From: Acidobacteriota bacterium | Lineage (GTDB): Bacteria > Acidobacteriota > Blastocatellia > Pyrinomonadales > Pyrinomonadaceae | Direction: 5' to 3' | Length of the DNA: 34,578 nucleotides | Assembly (NCBI GenBank): GCA_963169175.1 | Contig: CAUJFK010000063.1 | Location: 1-34,578, forward strand | In this document: in pieces, positions 1-9,990 of the stretch | Numbering within the stretch: position 1 is the stretch's first letter | Layout of the letters: each line of letters starts with the position of its first letter | Position numbers and translations under genes: made by a program | The notes under the pieces: model-generated | Told to the model about the DNA's origin: nothing | What the model saw: only the letters and a program-made list of their open reading frames with translations | Databases searched by the model: none

Positions 1-1424
1 TCCTTGATCTTCACAAGCAGATCGACGTCGCCCTGTTCATCATCGGTCTTGACCTCAACATCCTGGTCCTTATCGACCGGATCGAAATACTGTGTTTGGT
101 TCAACCGGGCGACAGAGATCTCAAGATAGCGGGAATTGTAAATATCGCCTTCATTCAGTAGGAACTCGCGGCGAAGCACGCGGTCACGCGTAAATGTATT
201 GCCTGAGAACTCAAGCCTTCTGAGCGTAAACTGCTTCCCTTCGTCAATAACGACCTTGATATCAACTATGCCTTCATTAGGATTGTTCGGATCGTCCTTG
301 AATTCGGGTTCGAATTCAGCGGTGTAGTTAACGAATCCCTGCTGGCCGTAAACATTTTTCAGGTTGTCGTAAACGCCTTCCTGAAGGCGCTTTCCGTCGG
401 CAACTTCACCTTTTTGCAGGCCGAGGTATGCCAGGATCTGCTGTTCGGAAAAGATCGAATTCCCTTCGACACTCAGGTCACCAACGCGATAGACCTTGCC
501 TTCGGTTACCGGAACGATGATCTTCAGCGTATCGTCCTTTGATGAGAGCAGTGGAATCGGAAGCGTGATCAGCGGTATAAAATCGGTCCGCTTCAGGCCC
601 AACCCTATCACTTCGGGGTCGCCGACCCTTGCCAGAAAATAACCTTTCGACCACATGTACGCCTTAACATTCTTTTGCAGGTCGTACTGGAGCTTTCGCA
701 GATCGAGGATATCCTGCCCCTTGATGCGTGAGATCAGGCCCGTTTCCTTGACCAGTGTCAGGGCGTTTCGCAGCTCACTGTCCTTGAACTTTTCATTGCC
801 CTGAAAGTCGATCTCGACAATACGCGAGCGGTTGCCCTGTGTTATATCGAATGTGAGAGCTATCGAGGTGGCCGAGATCTCCTCTTCCTTGATGTCAACC
901 GTTGCATTCGGATAGCCTTTGCTCGCCAGCATTTCACGCAGAACGCGGACGGCCGCTCTCGCCTTGACCGGATCGTAAATGCCTTCCTTTGAGATACCCA
1001 CACGCTGTTCGCGAAACGCTTTTAGAATGTCGGCTTCGGTGATGGCCTTGGTCCCGGTGAACACAAGGTCCCTGATAACAGGAAGCTCGCGGACTTCGAA
1101 AATGACATTGACCCCGCCGCGGACACCGGGCGTAGTAAGAACGCGAGTGGCGGTCTTATCGAAAAAGTTTAGCGAAAGCAATTCGGCAAGCGCTCTTTCA
1201 ACCGCGGCCGGATCATAAACGTCGCCCGGCCGCAGCTTTATGTAATAAAAAAGATCGTCGTCGCGATATCGCCGGTTTCCCTGAATATCGACCGTCTCAA
1301 TTATCTGCTGCTGAATGGCGGCGGAGGAGATTTCATTCGCATTGGTAAAACCATTCGCCTGTACGGGGGCGGCTAAGAAGGCCGTTGCCGCGAGTACAAG
1401 CCCGAATGCGGTGAATTTGAACAT
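1..1424 (-). CDS. bamA: Outer membrane protein assembly factor BamA, N-terminal part (partial)
   Basis: BamA is the central subunit of the BAM complex, which folds and inserts beta-barrel proteins into the outer membrane. I translated the minus strand by hand from the ATG at 1424-1422. The frame stays open to the left edge, giving about 474 residues and no stop. A Sec signal peptide (FGLVLAATAFLAAPVQA) is followed by five POTRA-like repeats. Each starts with a strand such as VDIQGN, LVFTGT, IDFQGN, LSVEGN or LEFSGN and continues with an alpha-helical half. Five POTRAs is the BamA number; the C-terminal 16-strand barrel lies outside the window. An AAGGGA sequence about 11 bases before the ATG can serve as ribosome-binding site. 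The ORF track omits this gene because it is open at the edge. The 408-base gap from clpC suggests its own promoter. Confidence 0.93.
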   Translation of the reverse strand, partial: MFKFTAFGLVLAATAFLAAPVQANGFTNANEISSAAIQQQIIETVDIQGNRRYRDDDLFYYIKLRPGDVYDPAAVERALAELLSLNFFDKTATRVLTTPGVRGGVNVIFEVRELPVIRDLVFTGTKAITEADILKAFREQRVGISKEGIYDPVKARAAVRVLREMLASKGYPNATVDIKEEEISATSIALTFDITQGNRSRIVEIDFQGNEKFKDSELRNALTLVKETGLISRIKGQDILDLRKLQYDLQKNVKAYMWSKGYFLARVGDPEVIGLGLKRTDFIPLITLPIPLLSSKDDTLKIIVPVTEGKVYRVGDLSVEGNSIFSEQQILAYLGLQKGEVADGKRLQEGVYDNLKNVYGQQGFVNYTAEFEPEFKDDPNNPNEGIVDIKVVIDEGKQFTLRRLEFSGNTFTRDRVLRREFLLNEGDIYNSRYLEISVARLNQTQYFDPVDKDQDVEVKTDDEQGDVDLLVKIK

Positions 1425-1831
1425 AGAAAAGATTATCCCTTATGCTGCGGTTATGATAGCTTGAGCTGGGGGCCACCAAAACTCCTGGGCCTTTAAGTAC
1501 CGCCGTATCAATTATTTAAACCAACCCGATCGGAAGGAATATGGCGGCGTTTTATGTCGGAAAAAGTACTCAACTTTTGATTCTGCGAATCAATTTGAGG
1601 TTGCCTTTCGACGCCTATTCCACAAACTTCCGAATTATACAGGGAAAATTACGAAAAAAGAAAAGCGGCGGACGATGGAAAATCTGTGACGAGGGTTTAT
1701 TCAAAGCAGCCACCCTTTCGAGATGGCCTTCGGCTTAGGCGCCCGCAGAAGCCAAGTGCAAAAACGAAAACGCACGAACCATGGCCCGCGCGCCTTAACC
1801 TCAAATAGTTCCGAACGGCATAGCAACTCGG
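1425..1831. other. Intergenic region between clpC and bamA
   Basis: These 407 bases separate the end of clpC from the start of bamA, both on the minus strand, so they must hold the clpC 3' region and the bamA promoter and leader. I see no convincing -35/-10 pair and no strong hairpin with a T-run. A 65-codon plus-strand ORF lies here, but it has a poorly spaced Shine-Dalgarno and no recognisable sequence, so I do not call it a gene. Confidence 0.6.
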
Positions 1832-4225
1832 CTATGTTTGCGAGAAGGCCCTTTCAAGTTCGTCGACAACAACTGTCCTGAAGGATAGTTTATCGCCGCA
1901 AAGGAATATCTCAACGGTTGAGTCTTCGTGCACCTCACCCTGAATGAGGGCTTCGGAGAGTTCGTCTTCAACGTACTTCTGAAGTGCCCGTTTGAGCGGC
2001 CGTGCCCCGTAGCTGCGGTCGGCGACGGTCTTTCCGATCAGCCATTTGCGGGCATCATCCGACAACCCGACCGTGAGAGTGCGGCCGGCAAGTATCTCGT
2101 TGAGTTTGCCGATCTGCAGGTCAATGATCTGCGACAGGTCATCCTCTGCCAGCTCATCAAATATAATGATCTCATCCAACCGGTTAATAAACTCCGGTGC
2201 AAAGGTCTGCTTTACCTGTGAAAGTACCTGTTCCTCCATTCGTTCACGCGAGGCATCAGCGCTGCCCTGGAAGCCGAGCGAAGTGCGTTTCTGTATATAT
2301 TTGGCACCGATATTCGATGTCATGATGAAGATCGCGTTGCGGCAATCGATGGTATTTCCCTGAGCGTCGGTCAATATTCCGTCCTCGAAGACCTGGAGCA
2401 GGACATTGAACAGATCAGGGTGCGCTTTTTCGACCTCGTCAAAGAGAACGACCGAATATGGCGAACGCCGCAGCTTCTCGGTCAACTGGCCGCCTTCTTC
2501 AAACCCAATGTATCCCGGAGGCGAGCCGATGAACTTGGCGACCGCGTGTTTTTCCATGAACTCGCTCATGTCAAAACGAATGAGCGTGCGCTCGGTGCCG
2601 AAGAGATATTCCGCAAGTGTTCGTGCAACCTCAGTCTTTCCAACGCCGGTCGGCCCCAGAAAAAGGAACGAACCGACAGGCCTTCCCGGATTTTTCAAAC
2701 CGGCACGCGACCGGCGAATGGCACGGGCCAGGGCCGAGATGGCGGGCCGCTGCGAGATGATCCGTTTATGGAGTTCTGTCTCAATATTCAGCAGCTTTGC
2801 CGCCTCTTCCTGTTTGATCGACGACACCGGAACGCCCGTCCAACGAGCGATGACCTCATCGACATCGTCTTTCGTGACCTCGACCGAAAAGAACGAATGT
2901 TCAAGCGTTTTCAGCTCATAGCTGATGATCTGATCTTCGTTTGCGGCGGCCCGTTTCCAGTTGGCGACGGTCTCTTTCCACGACGGTTCGCCGGTATTTT
3001 CGCTTTGATGCCGAAGCTTGGCACGGGCGCCCGCTTCGTCAAGGACATCTATCGCCTTGTCCGGAAGGAACCTGTCCGGAATGTAGCGATTTGACTGGAA
3101 AACAGCGGCTTCCAGAGCATCCTTTGAATAGCGGATCTGGTGAAACGCTTCGTAGCGGTCAACAAGGCCGCGAACGATCTGCAATGCCTCGGCCTCGCTA
3201 GGCGGCTGTACCTTGACGGCCTGGAATCGACGCTCCAGTGCCCTGTCCTTTTCTATCGTTTTTCTATATTCACCCGGCGTAGTTGCACCGATTATCTGGA
3301 TCTCTCCACGCGACAAAGCAGGCTTAAGAATGTTCGCCGCATCCAGCGTCCCCTCGGCCGAACCTGCTCCGACAAGCGTGTGGATCTCATCGATGAAAAC
3401 GATATATTCGTCGTTCTCGCGAAGCTCGGTCATTATCTTCTTCAGCCGCTCTTCGAACTGCCCGCGGTACTTGGTCCCGGCGACGACAAGCGAAAGATCG
3501 AGGGCGAGAATGCGTTTGTTCTCAAGAAAACTCGGCACTGTCCGGTCGACGATCTGCTGCGCCAGGCCTTCGATTATTGCCGTCTTGCCTACGCCCGCCT
3601 CGCCCATCAGGACCGGATTGTTCTTTGTCCGGCGGCACAATATCTCGATCAGCCGTTCTATCTCCAGCTCGCGGCCGATAAGCGGATCGAGTTTGCCTTG
3701 GGCCGCGTCCTCGGTCAGATCACGAGTAAACTCCTGCAGATTTGGCGTCCGTGACCCTTCGGGCGTTGACGCCGCAGGTGCCGGCGGCAGCCCGTGCTGA
3801 CGGGATATCTCGTCTCGCACGTCCTGTGCACGCATTCCCAAACGCATTAGTATCTCGGCCGCTACGGAATTCTCTTCACGTGCCATCCCGAGCAGCAGAT
3901 GCTCCGGCCCAATGTGGCGGCTTTTTAAATGACGGCTTTCTTCGCTGGCGTAGAAAAGAATGCGTTTTGTCTCAGGGGCGAGATGAAGTTCCGCTGATTG
4001 CGGAATGCGGTCGCGCAGAACTATTCTCTCCTCCACTTCTTTTCGCAGCGAATCCACCGTTATTCCGCGGCGGCCGGGAAAATAGCGCGGAGCTATCGTT
4101 TTGTCCTCTCGCATCAGACCGAGCAGAATGTGCTCCGACGCGATGACGGGCGAACCATATTGCAACGCCTCGTAACGGGCGAAAAAGATGACACGTCGAG
4201 ACCTTTCGGTATAGCGTTCGAACAT
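1832..4225 (-). CDS. clpC: ATP-dependent Clp protease ATP-binding subunit ClpC
   Basis: Hsp100/Clp AAA+ unfoldase that feeds substrates to ClpP in the cytoplasm. The N-domain (residues ~1-145) is two Clp_N repeats ([10 protein letters not shown]..., then LAPETKRIL...). D1 has Walker A GEAGVGKT (208-215) and Walker B FIDE (277-280). A short middle segment (~400-450) is much smaller than the ClpB M-domain. D2 has GPTGVGKT (524-531) and LFDE (594-597). A tripeptide LGF (650-652) sits where ClpP-binding partners carry their IGF/VGF loop, so it should work with ClpP. I chose the ATG at 4225 (MFERYT..., 797 aa) because this matches the family N-terminus. The ORF track extends 21 residues further upstream, and those residues look unrelated. 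No clpP or adaptor gene is nearby. Confidence 0.93.
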   Translation of the reverse strand: MFERYTERSRRVIFFARYEALQYGSPVIASEHILLGLMREDKTIAPRYFPGRRGITVDSLRKEVEERIVLRDRIPQSAELHLAPETKRILFYASEESRHLKSRHIGPEHLLLGMAREENSVAAEILMRLGMRAQDVRDEISRQHGLPPAPAASTPEGSRTPNLQEFTRDLTEDAAQGKLDPLIGRELEIERLIEILCRRTKNNPVLMGEAGVGKTAIIEGLAQQIVDRTVPSFLENKRILALDLSLVVAGTKYRGQFEERLKKIMTELRENDEYIVFIDEIHTLVGAGSAEGTLDAANILKPALSRGEIQIIGATTPGEYRKTIEKDRALERRFQAVKVQPPSEAEALQIVRGLVDRYEAFHQIRYSKDALEAAVFQSNRYIPDRFLPDKAIDVLDEAGARAKLRHQSENTGEPSWKETVANWKRAAANEDQIISYELKTLEHSFFSVEVTKDDVDEVIARWTGVPVSSIKQEEAAKLLNIETELHKRIISQRPAISALARAIRRSRAGLKNPGRPVGSFLFLGPTGVGKTEVARTLAEYLFGTERTLIRFDMSEFMEKHAVAKFIGSPPGYIGFEEGGQLTEKLRRSPYSVVLFDEVEKAHPDLFNVLLQVFEDGILTDAQGNTIDCRNAIFIMTSNIGAKYIQKRTSLGFQGSADASRERMEEQVLSQVKQTFAPEFINRLDEIIIFDELAEDDLSQIIDLQIGKLNEILAGRTLTVGLSDDARKWLIGKTVADRSYGARPLKRALQKYVEDELSEALIQGEVHEDSTVEIFLCGDKLSFRTVVVDELERAFSQT

Positions 4226-4556
4226 AAAGATCAGTGCTCTCACTTCCGCTGTCGGGTTACTCCCATTATACCGAAAGCTGCTGCACAAGGCACAAGGGCT
4301 AGTTTTCGACTGATATCACAAACTTTCACGAAGTAAAGTTGCAAACATCGCCAAAATCCAATTTAAACCGTACGGGATGTCTGAAAAGTACCCATGGCAT
4401 TTGCACCGTTGACGCCCACTCTTGTTCATCTTATTCGGCATTTTTCCCATCCTATTCGGTGGTAAACCAATTCCAACCCCCGAATAAGATGAAGGAGATC
4501 TGAATTTCGGAACAAGACCGTCACATCGAGCGGGCCTATCAAGACATCCTCACGCT
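4226..4556. other. Intergenic region upstream of clpC
   Basis: This 331-base gap lies between the 3' end of the DUF1232 gene and clpC, both on the minus strand. It must hold the clpC promoter and leader. The only clear structure is the long-loop inverted repeat at 4425-4493, listed separately. I do not see a CIRCE-like (HrcA) or CtsR-like direct repeat operator, which control clpC in some bacteria. Confidence 0.5.
4425..4493. repeat. Perfect 14-bp inverted repeat with 41-base loop
   Basis: TTCATCTTATTCGG at 4425-4438 recurs as its exact reverse complement at 4480-4493. A third, partial copy (CTATTCGG) lies inside the loop at 4452-4459. The repeat sits about 200 bases upstream of clpC on its strand and 64 bases downstream of the DUF1232 gene. 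It could be an operator, an RNA stem or a remnant of a mobile repeat; sequence alone does not decide. Confidence 0.6.
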
Positions 4557-5081
4557 TTAATTCGTCATCTTCGAACTGGCGTCGATCTTCTCGGCCTGCG
4601 ATACTTCAACGATCAAAGGTTCGTTCTTTGTCTTGATGCTTTTCAAAACAGCGGCGGCCGAACCCAACTCGACGCGGGAAGAAAGTACGCGGGTGATCCG
4701 TTTTGGAAGCAGCATCGGGGCAATGCCCGCTATCGAGTCAGCCAGCGAAACGATATCGCCGCCGCCGGCCCAATGCTGCCGTACGACCGTCGCATCCGAA
4801 CGATTGACAAGGCGAAGCAGCGTTAAAGCTACCACGTAAATATCGTCAACCTGGCCGATGAACGGGAAAAGGTCGGGGATGAGGTCGATCGGAGAAATTA
4901 CGTAAACTATCGCCGCGAGGAACAGTGCCTTTTCGGCCGTCGGCACGCGTCCATCTTTCAGCAGGCGGCCGAGTAGAAGCACCATGTTCGGCAGGAACAT
5001 CATGAAATTCCGCATCCGGCCTTTTGCTTCTTTCTTGAACCCGCGGGCGGGCCCAGGTTTTCGTTCCGCGATATCTGCCAT
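4557..5081 (-). CDS. DUF1232 (YkvA-type) membrane protein
   Basis: 174 aa. The core VYVISPIDLIPDLFPFIGQVDD (about residues 58-80) is the hallmark of DUF1232/YkvA proteins, a small membrane-associated family without a settled biochemical role. Before it comes a basic N-terminus (RKPGPARGFKKEAKGRMR) and one hydrophobic stretch (FMMFLPNMVLLLGRLL). The C-terminal third is polar and not recognisable. The start is supported by an AGAGGAA ribosome-binding site 8 bases before the ATG. It is divergent from pta and precedes clpC on the same strand, but 331 bases away, so co-transcription is uncertain. Assignment to the family is firm; function is not known. Confidence 0.85.
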   Translation of the reverse strand: MADIAERKPGPARGFKKEAKGRMRNFMMFLPNMVLLLGRLLKDGRVPTAEKALFLAAIVYVISPIDLIPDLFPFIGQVDDIYVVALTLLRLVNRSDATVVRQHWAGGGDIVSLADSIAGIAPMLLPKRITRVLSSRVELGSAAAVLKSIKTKNEPLIVEVSQAEKIDASSKMTN

Positions 5082-5226
5082 TTAGCAATTCCTCTTTCGG
5101 GTTAGATAGAGTCTATGGACAACACGCGGTTTGTGCAAGTTTTAGCGGACGGAGTTGTATGGTAAATTCGGTACGGTCGAACTGTTAGTTATGCCGAGAG
5201 AGGCGGATGGCCTGTCGTACTTGTTT

Positions 5227-6231
5227 ATGATCCTTCAACAGATCCGCACGCGGGCGGCCGCCGACCCGCAGCATATCATTTTGCCCGAGGGCGAAGATCC
5301 GCGCACCATGCAGGCGGCCGAGTTCTGCTCGCGTGAAAATATCGCGCGAATAAGCGTGATCGGAAATGAAGAGAAGGTGCGGGCCGCGGCAAGCGAGGCG
5401 GCGGCAAATCTCAACGGCGTTACTATCATCGATCATCGGAAGGCCTTCAATTTTGGCCGTATCGCGACACTTTATTACGAGCTTCGGCGGGCGAAAGGCA
5501 CCACGTTGGAAGAATCCGAGCAGACCGTTAAAGACCCGCTTTATTACGGAAACTTGCTCGTCCGCGAGGGCAAGGCCGATGGATCGGTCGCCGGTGCTAC
5601 GAACACAACGGCACACACCGTTGCCGCCGCCCTGCGGTGTATCGGTGTGCGGGCAGGCTTTCGCATTGTTTCGTCGTTCTTTCTAATGACGGTCCCGGAC
5701 AAAAAATTCGGCGAAAAAGGAGCGATGATCTATGCCGACTGCGGTGTTGTCATCGACCCGGACGCCGGCGAGCTTGCGGAGATAGCCATCGCATCCGCTG
5801 ATTCGTGCCAAGCTCTATTGCAAACGGAACCGCGTGTCGCAATGCTCTCATTTTCAACCAAAGGCAGTGCAAAGCATAAGTCGATCGACAAGGTCATCGA
5901 GGCTTTGAAAACGGTCCGCGCCCGCATGCCGGACCTGAATATCGATGGCGAACTTCAGGCGGACGCCGCTCTGGTCCCGTTGGTCGGCAAATCTAAAGCT
6001 CCAGGCTCAAGCGTCGCCGGCCGGGCGAACGTGCTCATCTTTCCGGACCTGAACGCAGGCAACATTGCCTATAAACTGACCGAACGCCTTACCGGCGGAA
6101 CCGCGATCGGCCCGATCCTGCAAGGCCTCGACCGTCCGTGCAACGACCTTTCGCGCGGATGCAAGGCAGAAGATATCGTAGATGCTGTCGCGATCACCGC
6201 GGTGCAGTCTCAAGCACGAAAGGCTCTGTAA
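5227..6231 (+). CDS. pta: Phosphate acetyltransferase
   Basis: Converts acetyl-CoA and phosphate to acetyl phosphate and CoA, in acetate overflow/assimilation. The protein (334 aa from this start) has the standard length of the short Pta class without the DRTGG regulatory domain. Family landmarks include [11 protein letters not shown] near the N-terminus, [14 protein letters not shown] in the middle, [10 protein letters not shown], the [10 protein letters not shown] stretch and [15 protein letters not shown] towards the end. I chose ATG 5227 ([10 protein letters not shown]) because Pta proteins begin just before the LPEGED segment. The track start at 5155 is a TTG, and ATG 5191 is an in-frame alternative; neither has a well-placed ribosome-binding site. 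No acetate kinase gene is adjacent. It converges on the diguanylate cyclase gene with only 5 bases between stops. Confidence 0.92.
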   Translation: MILQQIRTRAAADPQHIILPEGEDPRTMQAAEFCSRENIARISVIGNEEKVRAAASEAAANLNGVTIIDHRKAFNFGRIATLYYELRRAKGTTLEESEQTVKDPLYYGNLLVREGKADGSVAGATNTTAHTVAAALRCIGVRAGFRIVSSFFLMTVPDKKFGEKGAMIYADCGVVIDPDAGELAEIAIASADSCQALLQTEPRVAMLSFSTKGSAKHKSIDKVIEALKTVRARMPDLNIDGELQADAALVPLVGKSKAPGSSVAGRANVLIFPDLNAGNIAYKLTERLTGGTAIGPILQGLDRPCNDLSRGCKAEDIVDAVAITAVQSQARKAL

Positions 6232-6236
6232 CTCTA

Positions 6237-8030
6237 TCAATATCTTGGCGAATGTTCTGTCCGCGGACGAACAAATGATTGCGGCGGATCGCTGATATCC
6301 CCAGCGGCGATTTTGCGGCGCTTCTTTTCGGCGTACATTGCTTCGTCGGCCCGGGCTATCATTTCGTCGAGCGGTAGGTCAGCGTCAACTTCTGCTAAGC
6401 CAATACTGCAGCCGATCAGATATGGATCGGGACTCTCGGCATTGTGTTCGTCGATGCGCTCAAGTATGCGGTTGACAACAAGTTGCGCATTCTCGCCCTG
6501 GGCACCGACCGACAGGATGACGAATTCATCACCGCCCCAGCGGGCGACAAGATCGGCGTTGCGAACTACAGACGAAATGAGCCGGCCAAGCGTTTTAAGG
6601 GCGTACGATCCCGCCCCATGCCCGTAGGTGTCATTGATCGCCTTAAGCCCGTCCATATCCGCGAACATCAGCGAAAGCCCGCGGGCCGTACCGCTGTGTC
6701 TTTCAAGCTTTAGTTGATGCTCAGCCATCGTCACAAACCCGCGCCGGTTGTAAAGGCCCGTGAGCTCATCTGTCAACGAAAGCTCATTCAATTTCTTCTG
6801 CGCTTCAAGCAATTCCGTCACGTTTTGCGCGTGGCCGAGAACATACGGTTCCTTGCCTTCCTCGGCCGCAAGTACGTTGTAATACCGAAGCACCACATGT
6901 TTGCCGTCTTTTGACTCAAGCTCAAGAAGCCCGTTTGCCAATCCTTCATGAGTTACCTCGCGGAGATATGCGTCGAATTCCGGGCGAAGAGATGCGGCCA
7001 CGAACTCTCGCAGACTCTGTCCGATCATTTCCTCTTCCGAGTATCCGAGAAGATGAAGTGTTGCCCGGTTCACCGTGCTAAGCCGTCCGTCAAGATCGTG
7101 AATGCAGATCAACCCCTGGCTGTAGTCGAACAACTCGCGGTAACGCATTTCCTTGTCTGCCAGTTCGGCCTCAGCCTGGCGGCGGTTCATATCGGAGCGG
7201 TGAACTCTTGCACTAAATATCAGCCCCACCATCAGCAGAAGGCACATCTGAACCAGAATTGCCGCCGCACTGCCGAAACCGGTGTCGTATAGGCCGCGGT
7301 CTTCGCCAGTCAAACGCAGCCATCCAATCAGCGTTGGCAGAATAATAACGACCGGCACCAGGCGCCGAGCCGATGCACCGCCAAGACTATCGCTTGCGAG
7401 AAGTTCAACCAGCGGAAACTCACGATTCTCGCCCAACAACGCCACCCCCGCGGCAATAAATAAGAACGCCGTGTGCAGCGGCATTCCGTTTATCCCGGAA
7501 AAGCCATAGAACGTGTTCGCACCATAAAGATGCCCCAGCAGCGAGGTATAAGCCGCTGCAACTACAAATGTCGTCAGCACACCGCTTAGGTGGCCTAAGC
7601 CCCGCCATTTGGCGAGGATAAGGCTGACCCCGAGAAAAATGAAGTTGACCGCCGAAACTGGTGAAACGCGGGAATGCGTCGAACCAGGACCGAGATTAGG
7701 AATTAGAGCGGCATCGATCGGAATCGATATCTGAAAGACGTAGGCGAGAAGAACCGCGGCACCGCCGGCGGCGATAATACCGCCAGACACGATTGACAGC
7801 CATCGAAAGCGTTTCGTTCGGTGACTGTAACTTGAAAATACGAAAGCGAGGCCGACAAGAAAGAATCCGCCAGCCCCGGCCGGCTTCATTTCGGGAAATC
7901 CATCGATCACCGACTTGAGCAAGCCAATATCGGCCCACCACCCGCATAAAACTGCCAGCGACAGTACCATGAGAATGGCTCCGGCGAGAAAAATGCCGCC
8001 TTGTTGAACTTGGGAACGAAACGAAATCAT
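6237..8030 (-). CDS. Membrane-bound PAS-GGDEF diguanylate cyclase
   Basis: Predicted to make cyclic di-GMP from two GTP at the inner membrane. The first ~275 residues hold about eight hydrophobic segments forming an integral membrane sensor region that I cannot assign to a named MASE type. A PAS domain follows (about 293-405, starting ADKEMRYRELF), with the linker LTDELTGLYNRRGF leading into the GGDEF domain (about 418-575). The active-site GGDEF is intact (499-503), and RNAD (490-493) fits the RxxD inhibitory I-site, so product feedback is likely. No EAL domain is present. The ATG at 8030 precedes the first membrane segment directly. A PilZ protein at 21.8 kb is a possible effector in the same window, but not a neighbour. 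Confidence 0.93.
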   Translation of the reverse strand: MISFRSQVQQGGIFLAGAILMVLSLAVLCGWWADIGLLKSVIDGFPEMKPAGAGGFFLVGLAFVFSSYSHRTKRFRWLSIVSGGIIAAGGAAVLLAYVFQISIPIDAALIPNLGPGSTHSRVSPVSAVNFIFLGVSLILAKWRGLGHLSGVLTTFVVAAAYTSLLGHLYGANTFYGFSGINGMPLHTAFLFIAAGVALLGENREFPLVELLASDSLGGASARRLVPVVIILPTLIGWLRLTGEDRGLYDTGFGSAAAILVQMCLLLMVGLIFSARVHRSDMNRRQAEAELADKEMRYRELFDYSQGLICIHDLDGRLSTVNRATLHLLGYSEEEMIGQSLREFVAASLRPEFDAYLREVTHEGLANGLLELESKDGKHVVLRYYNVLAAEEGKEPYVLGHAQNVTELLEAQKKLNELSLTDELTGLYNRRGFVTMAEHQLKLERHSGTARGLSLMFADMDGLKAINDTYGHGAGSYALKTLGRLISSVVRNADLVARWGGDEFVILSVGAQGENAQLVVNRILERIDEHNAESPDPYLIGCSIGLAEVDADLPLDEMIARADEAMYAEKKRRKIAAGDISDPPQSFVRPRTEHSPRY

Positions 8031-8312
8031 CCGCGAAAGCCAGAGGAAATATAGATCTTGTTGCGAAAGCAGGAGTGAAGGCGAGAGCGCGAGGCCCCCT
8101 GCTTAACAAAGTTTAACATAAAGGCGGGCGGTTCGTGCAATTATTTGGATCCCACGGTCGTGGGCCGATTAAAAATTCTGACCTATACTTCTTTGCGATC
8201 TTTTGACTTTCCCTCGGCGTCGTCTGCCTTACTTCGTTTTGTTCACCACAAAGGGCTCGAAGATGAGAACTCAAAGGTCCCAAAGGAATTGAAACTGGGC
8301 CCCGCCCGGAAT
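8031..8312. other. Intergenic region with palindrome and degenerate repeat
   Basis: 282 bases upstream of the diguanylate cyclase and downstream of the cyclase-fold lipoprotein gene, both on the minus strand. It contains the compact palindrome CCCACG-GT-CGTGGG at 8152-8165 and, at about 8242-8286, a copy of the degenerate CTTTGTG-type repeat discussed in findings (CACCACAAAGGGCTCGAAG). The 62-codon plus-strand ORF here runs through the repeat and is not credible as a gene. Confidence 0.55.
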
Positions 8313-9119
8313 TTACATTCTTGGCGGGACTAGCGCGATGATCCTCAGCGGCCCGCCGGAGCCGCCTTTTATCTTCATCGGCAGAGCGACGACCTGAAAG
8401 CCTTTGCTGGGCAGCTTTTCCAATTCCGCAACATTCTCAAATGCCGGAATGTCATTGGTCATCAACGCCACGTGTGAGCCGAACGTTGTTGACTGGCCCC
8501 GGTCAATGCTGGCCGTGTCAATGCCGATCGCCTTGAATTTTCGGTTCTCGACCAGCCATTTCGCTGCATCGGGGTGCAGGCCGGGAAAATGCAGGTCCTT
8601 GACGGCGTCAGGGCCTCGCTGATCTGTGCCGAGGTAGGCTTTCTTATCCGGCCATCGCGTTGACCAGCCGGTCTGGAGCAGGATGATCGACCACTCAGGT
8701 ATCTTTCCGTTCGCGGCCTCCCACGCCTTGATGTCGTCTTTAGAAACCTCATAGTCGGGGTCAGCTGACGCCTTGGCCGAAACGTCGATCTTTATTCCCT
8801 CGCCGATCAATTGATCGAGTCCGAGCTGGTCGGTTGTTTTCTTTCCTTGCCCAAAATGCACGGGAGCATCCAGGTGCGTTCCGCCGTGTTCCGCACCCGA
8901 AAAATTGTAGGCGGAATAATAGTAGCCGCCGCTTGTCCGGCCTTCAGCAACGGTAGTGTGTTTGAACGGTTCCGCTGTCACCCAGTAGATCGTGTCTTCC
9001 GAAAAATCGCGCGACAGATCGATCCATTGGCCTTTGAAATTTGCGGAGCGGCCGGTACTCTCACACGCGGACATCAGAATTCCGATCACGATCAAGCCAA
9101 ATGCGATCCTTGTTGTCAT
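8313..9119 (-). CDS. Cyclase family lipoprotein (kynurenine formamidase-like fold)
   Basis: 268 aa metal-dependent hydrolase of the cyclase family (PF04199), which includes bacterial kynurenine formamidase KynB and isatin hydrolase. The metal-binding signature HGGTHLDAPVH is at residues 78-88, with H78, H82, D84 and H88 as the expected ligands, and SIDRGQ lies in the second half. The N-terminus MTTRIAFGLIVIGILMSAC is a lipoprotein signal with the lipobox MSAC (Cys19), so the enzyme should be anchored in the cell envelope, unlike cytoplasmic KynB. No other tryptophan-catabolism gene is nearby, so the substrate is open. It is followed on the minus strand by no close gene; the cyanophycinase-like gene ends 33 bases upstream, and a shared transcript is plausible. 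Confidence 0.87.
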   Translation of the reverse strand: MTTRIAFGLIVIGILMSACESTGRSANFKGQWIDLSRDFSEDTIYWVTAEPFKHTTVAEGRTSGGYYYSAYNFSGAEHGGTHLDAPVHFGQGKKTTDQLGLDQLIGEGIKIDVSAKASADPDYEVSKDDIKAWEAANGKIPEWSIILLQTGWSTRWPDKKAYLGTDQRGPDAVKDLHFPGLHPDAAKWLVENRKFKAIGIDTASIDRGQSTTFGSHVALMTNDIPAFENVAELEKLPSKGFQVVALPMKIKGGSGGPLRIIALVPPRM

Positions 9120-9152
9120 ACATTTTCTCCGCAGACGAAATATCGTTCGCCA

Positions 9153-9959
9153 TTATTTCAAATTCATTTTCCGCCTTTTCTTCAGGTCAAATCGTTCACC
9201 ACCGGTCAGAAAGCTAACTATGAACGGCTGACGGCCGTTTTGGGAATGGACGAACATCACATACGTTTTGCCAATGACATTGAGCCTTCGGTTGTCTTCG
9301 ATCAACACGGCCATATCTTCGTCGATCCCGATACCAAGCATTTCCGGGTGTTTCATAATAAGCCCAAAAAGCCGGTTGTGGCGTTGGCGGACCAGAAAGT
9401 GCTGGTCAAAGATAACGTTCGGCATAAGGCCAAGGCCGCGGCGGACGCCGACCTTGTCGCCGTCGAGAATTTTCAGGTCGGCCTCGCCTGTCATCATTGG
9501 ATCTGAGATCACGGCAGCACCGGCGCTCGTTCCGCCGAACGGCGCACCTTGGGCGTATTTTTCGCGAATAAGTTTAAGAAGCTCTTCGTCCGCCAGGACA
9601 TCCATTATCCGGTTCTGATCGCCGCCGGAAAAGAAGATCGCGGTTGCCGTTCTCAATTGCTCGACAAATGCCGCACGTCTTGCGGCGTCGAGCGGCCGCA
9701 TCGCGGCGTGTTCGATCGAAATACCCGGCACGATAGAAAAGTCCTTCTTCAGCGCCTCAAAGCTTTTTTCCGGCTCTGCGCTTGCCCAGGTGATCATGAG
9801 GAGCCTTGCCCGCGCGCCGCCGCTCCATTCAACAAATCTCCTGACCGCATCCGGCGGCCGATCTCCGCCGCCAATTACCAGAAGCCGCTGCTGGCCCGCC
9901 GCGGCCTGAACCAAACAGACGATGACCGCAATTGTATAAAGAATGGTTCTATGTCTCAT
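9153..9959 (-). CDS. Cyanophycinase-like peptidase, S51 family, secreted
   Basis: 268 aa serine peptidase related to cyanophycinase, which cleaves multi-L-arginyl-poly-L-aspartate to Asp-Arg dipeptides. The nucleophile motif GGTSAGA places the serine at residue 145. The upstream LLVIGGGDRPPD and FFSGGDQNR segments are conserved in the S51 cyanophycinase branch, and DQHFLVRQRHNRL supplies the downstream conserved block. An N-terminal signal peptide (about residues 1-22, ending AAAG) indicates export, so the enzyme probably acts on external polymer or on other beta-linked aspartyl peptides. No cyanophycin synthetase is in the window. The start ATG at 9957-9959 directly precedes the signal peptide. 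Its upstream neighbour, the acyltransferase, ends 31 bases away on the same strand. Confidence 0.88.
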   Translation of the reverse strand: MRHRTILYTIAVIVCLVQAAAGQQRLLVIGGGDRPPDAVRRFVEWSGGARARLLMITWASAEPEKSFEALKKDFSIVPGISIEHAAMRPLDAARRAAFVEQLRTATAIFFSGGDQNRIMDVLADEELLKLIREKYAQGAPFGGTSAGAAVISDPMMTGEADLKILDGDKVGVRRGLGLMPNVIFDQHFLVRQRHNRLFGLIMKHPEMLGIGIDEDMAVLIEDNRRLNVIGKTYVMFVHSQNGRQPFIVSFLTGGERFDLKKRRKMNLK

Positions 9960-9990
9960 CAGAACATCGTGACTATTCCGCCGGTGCGCT

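Noticed and set aside
1541-1738. 65-codon plus-strand ORF in the clpC-bamA gap
   Set aside because: GGAAGGA is only two bases before the ATG, the protein has no recognisable feature, and the gap is needed for bamA expression signals. Possible but unsupported.
4504-4560. Open stretch reading SEQDRHIERAYQDILTL before a stop, suggestive of a gene tail
   Set aside because: It has only about 18 codons after an in-frame stop and no start codon. It is too short to separate from chance.
5155-5226. Longer N-terminus of Pta from TTG 5155
   Set aside because: The extra 24 residues do not resemble the family, and the internal ATG 5227 starts at the normal distance from the LPEGED motif.
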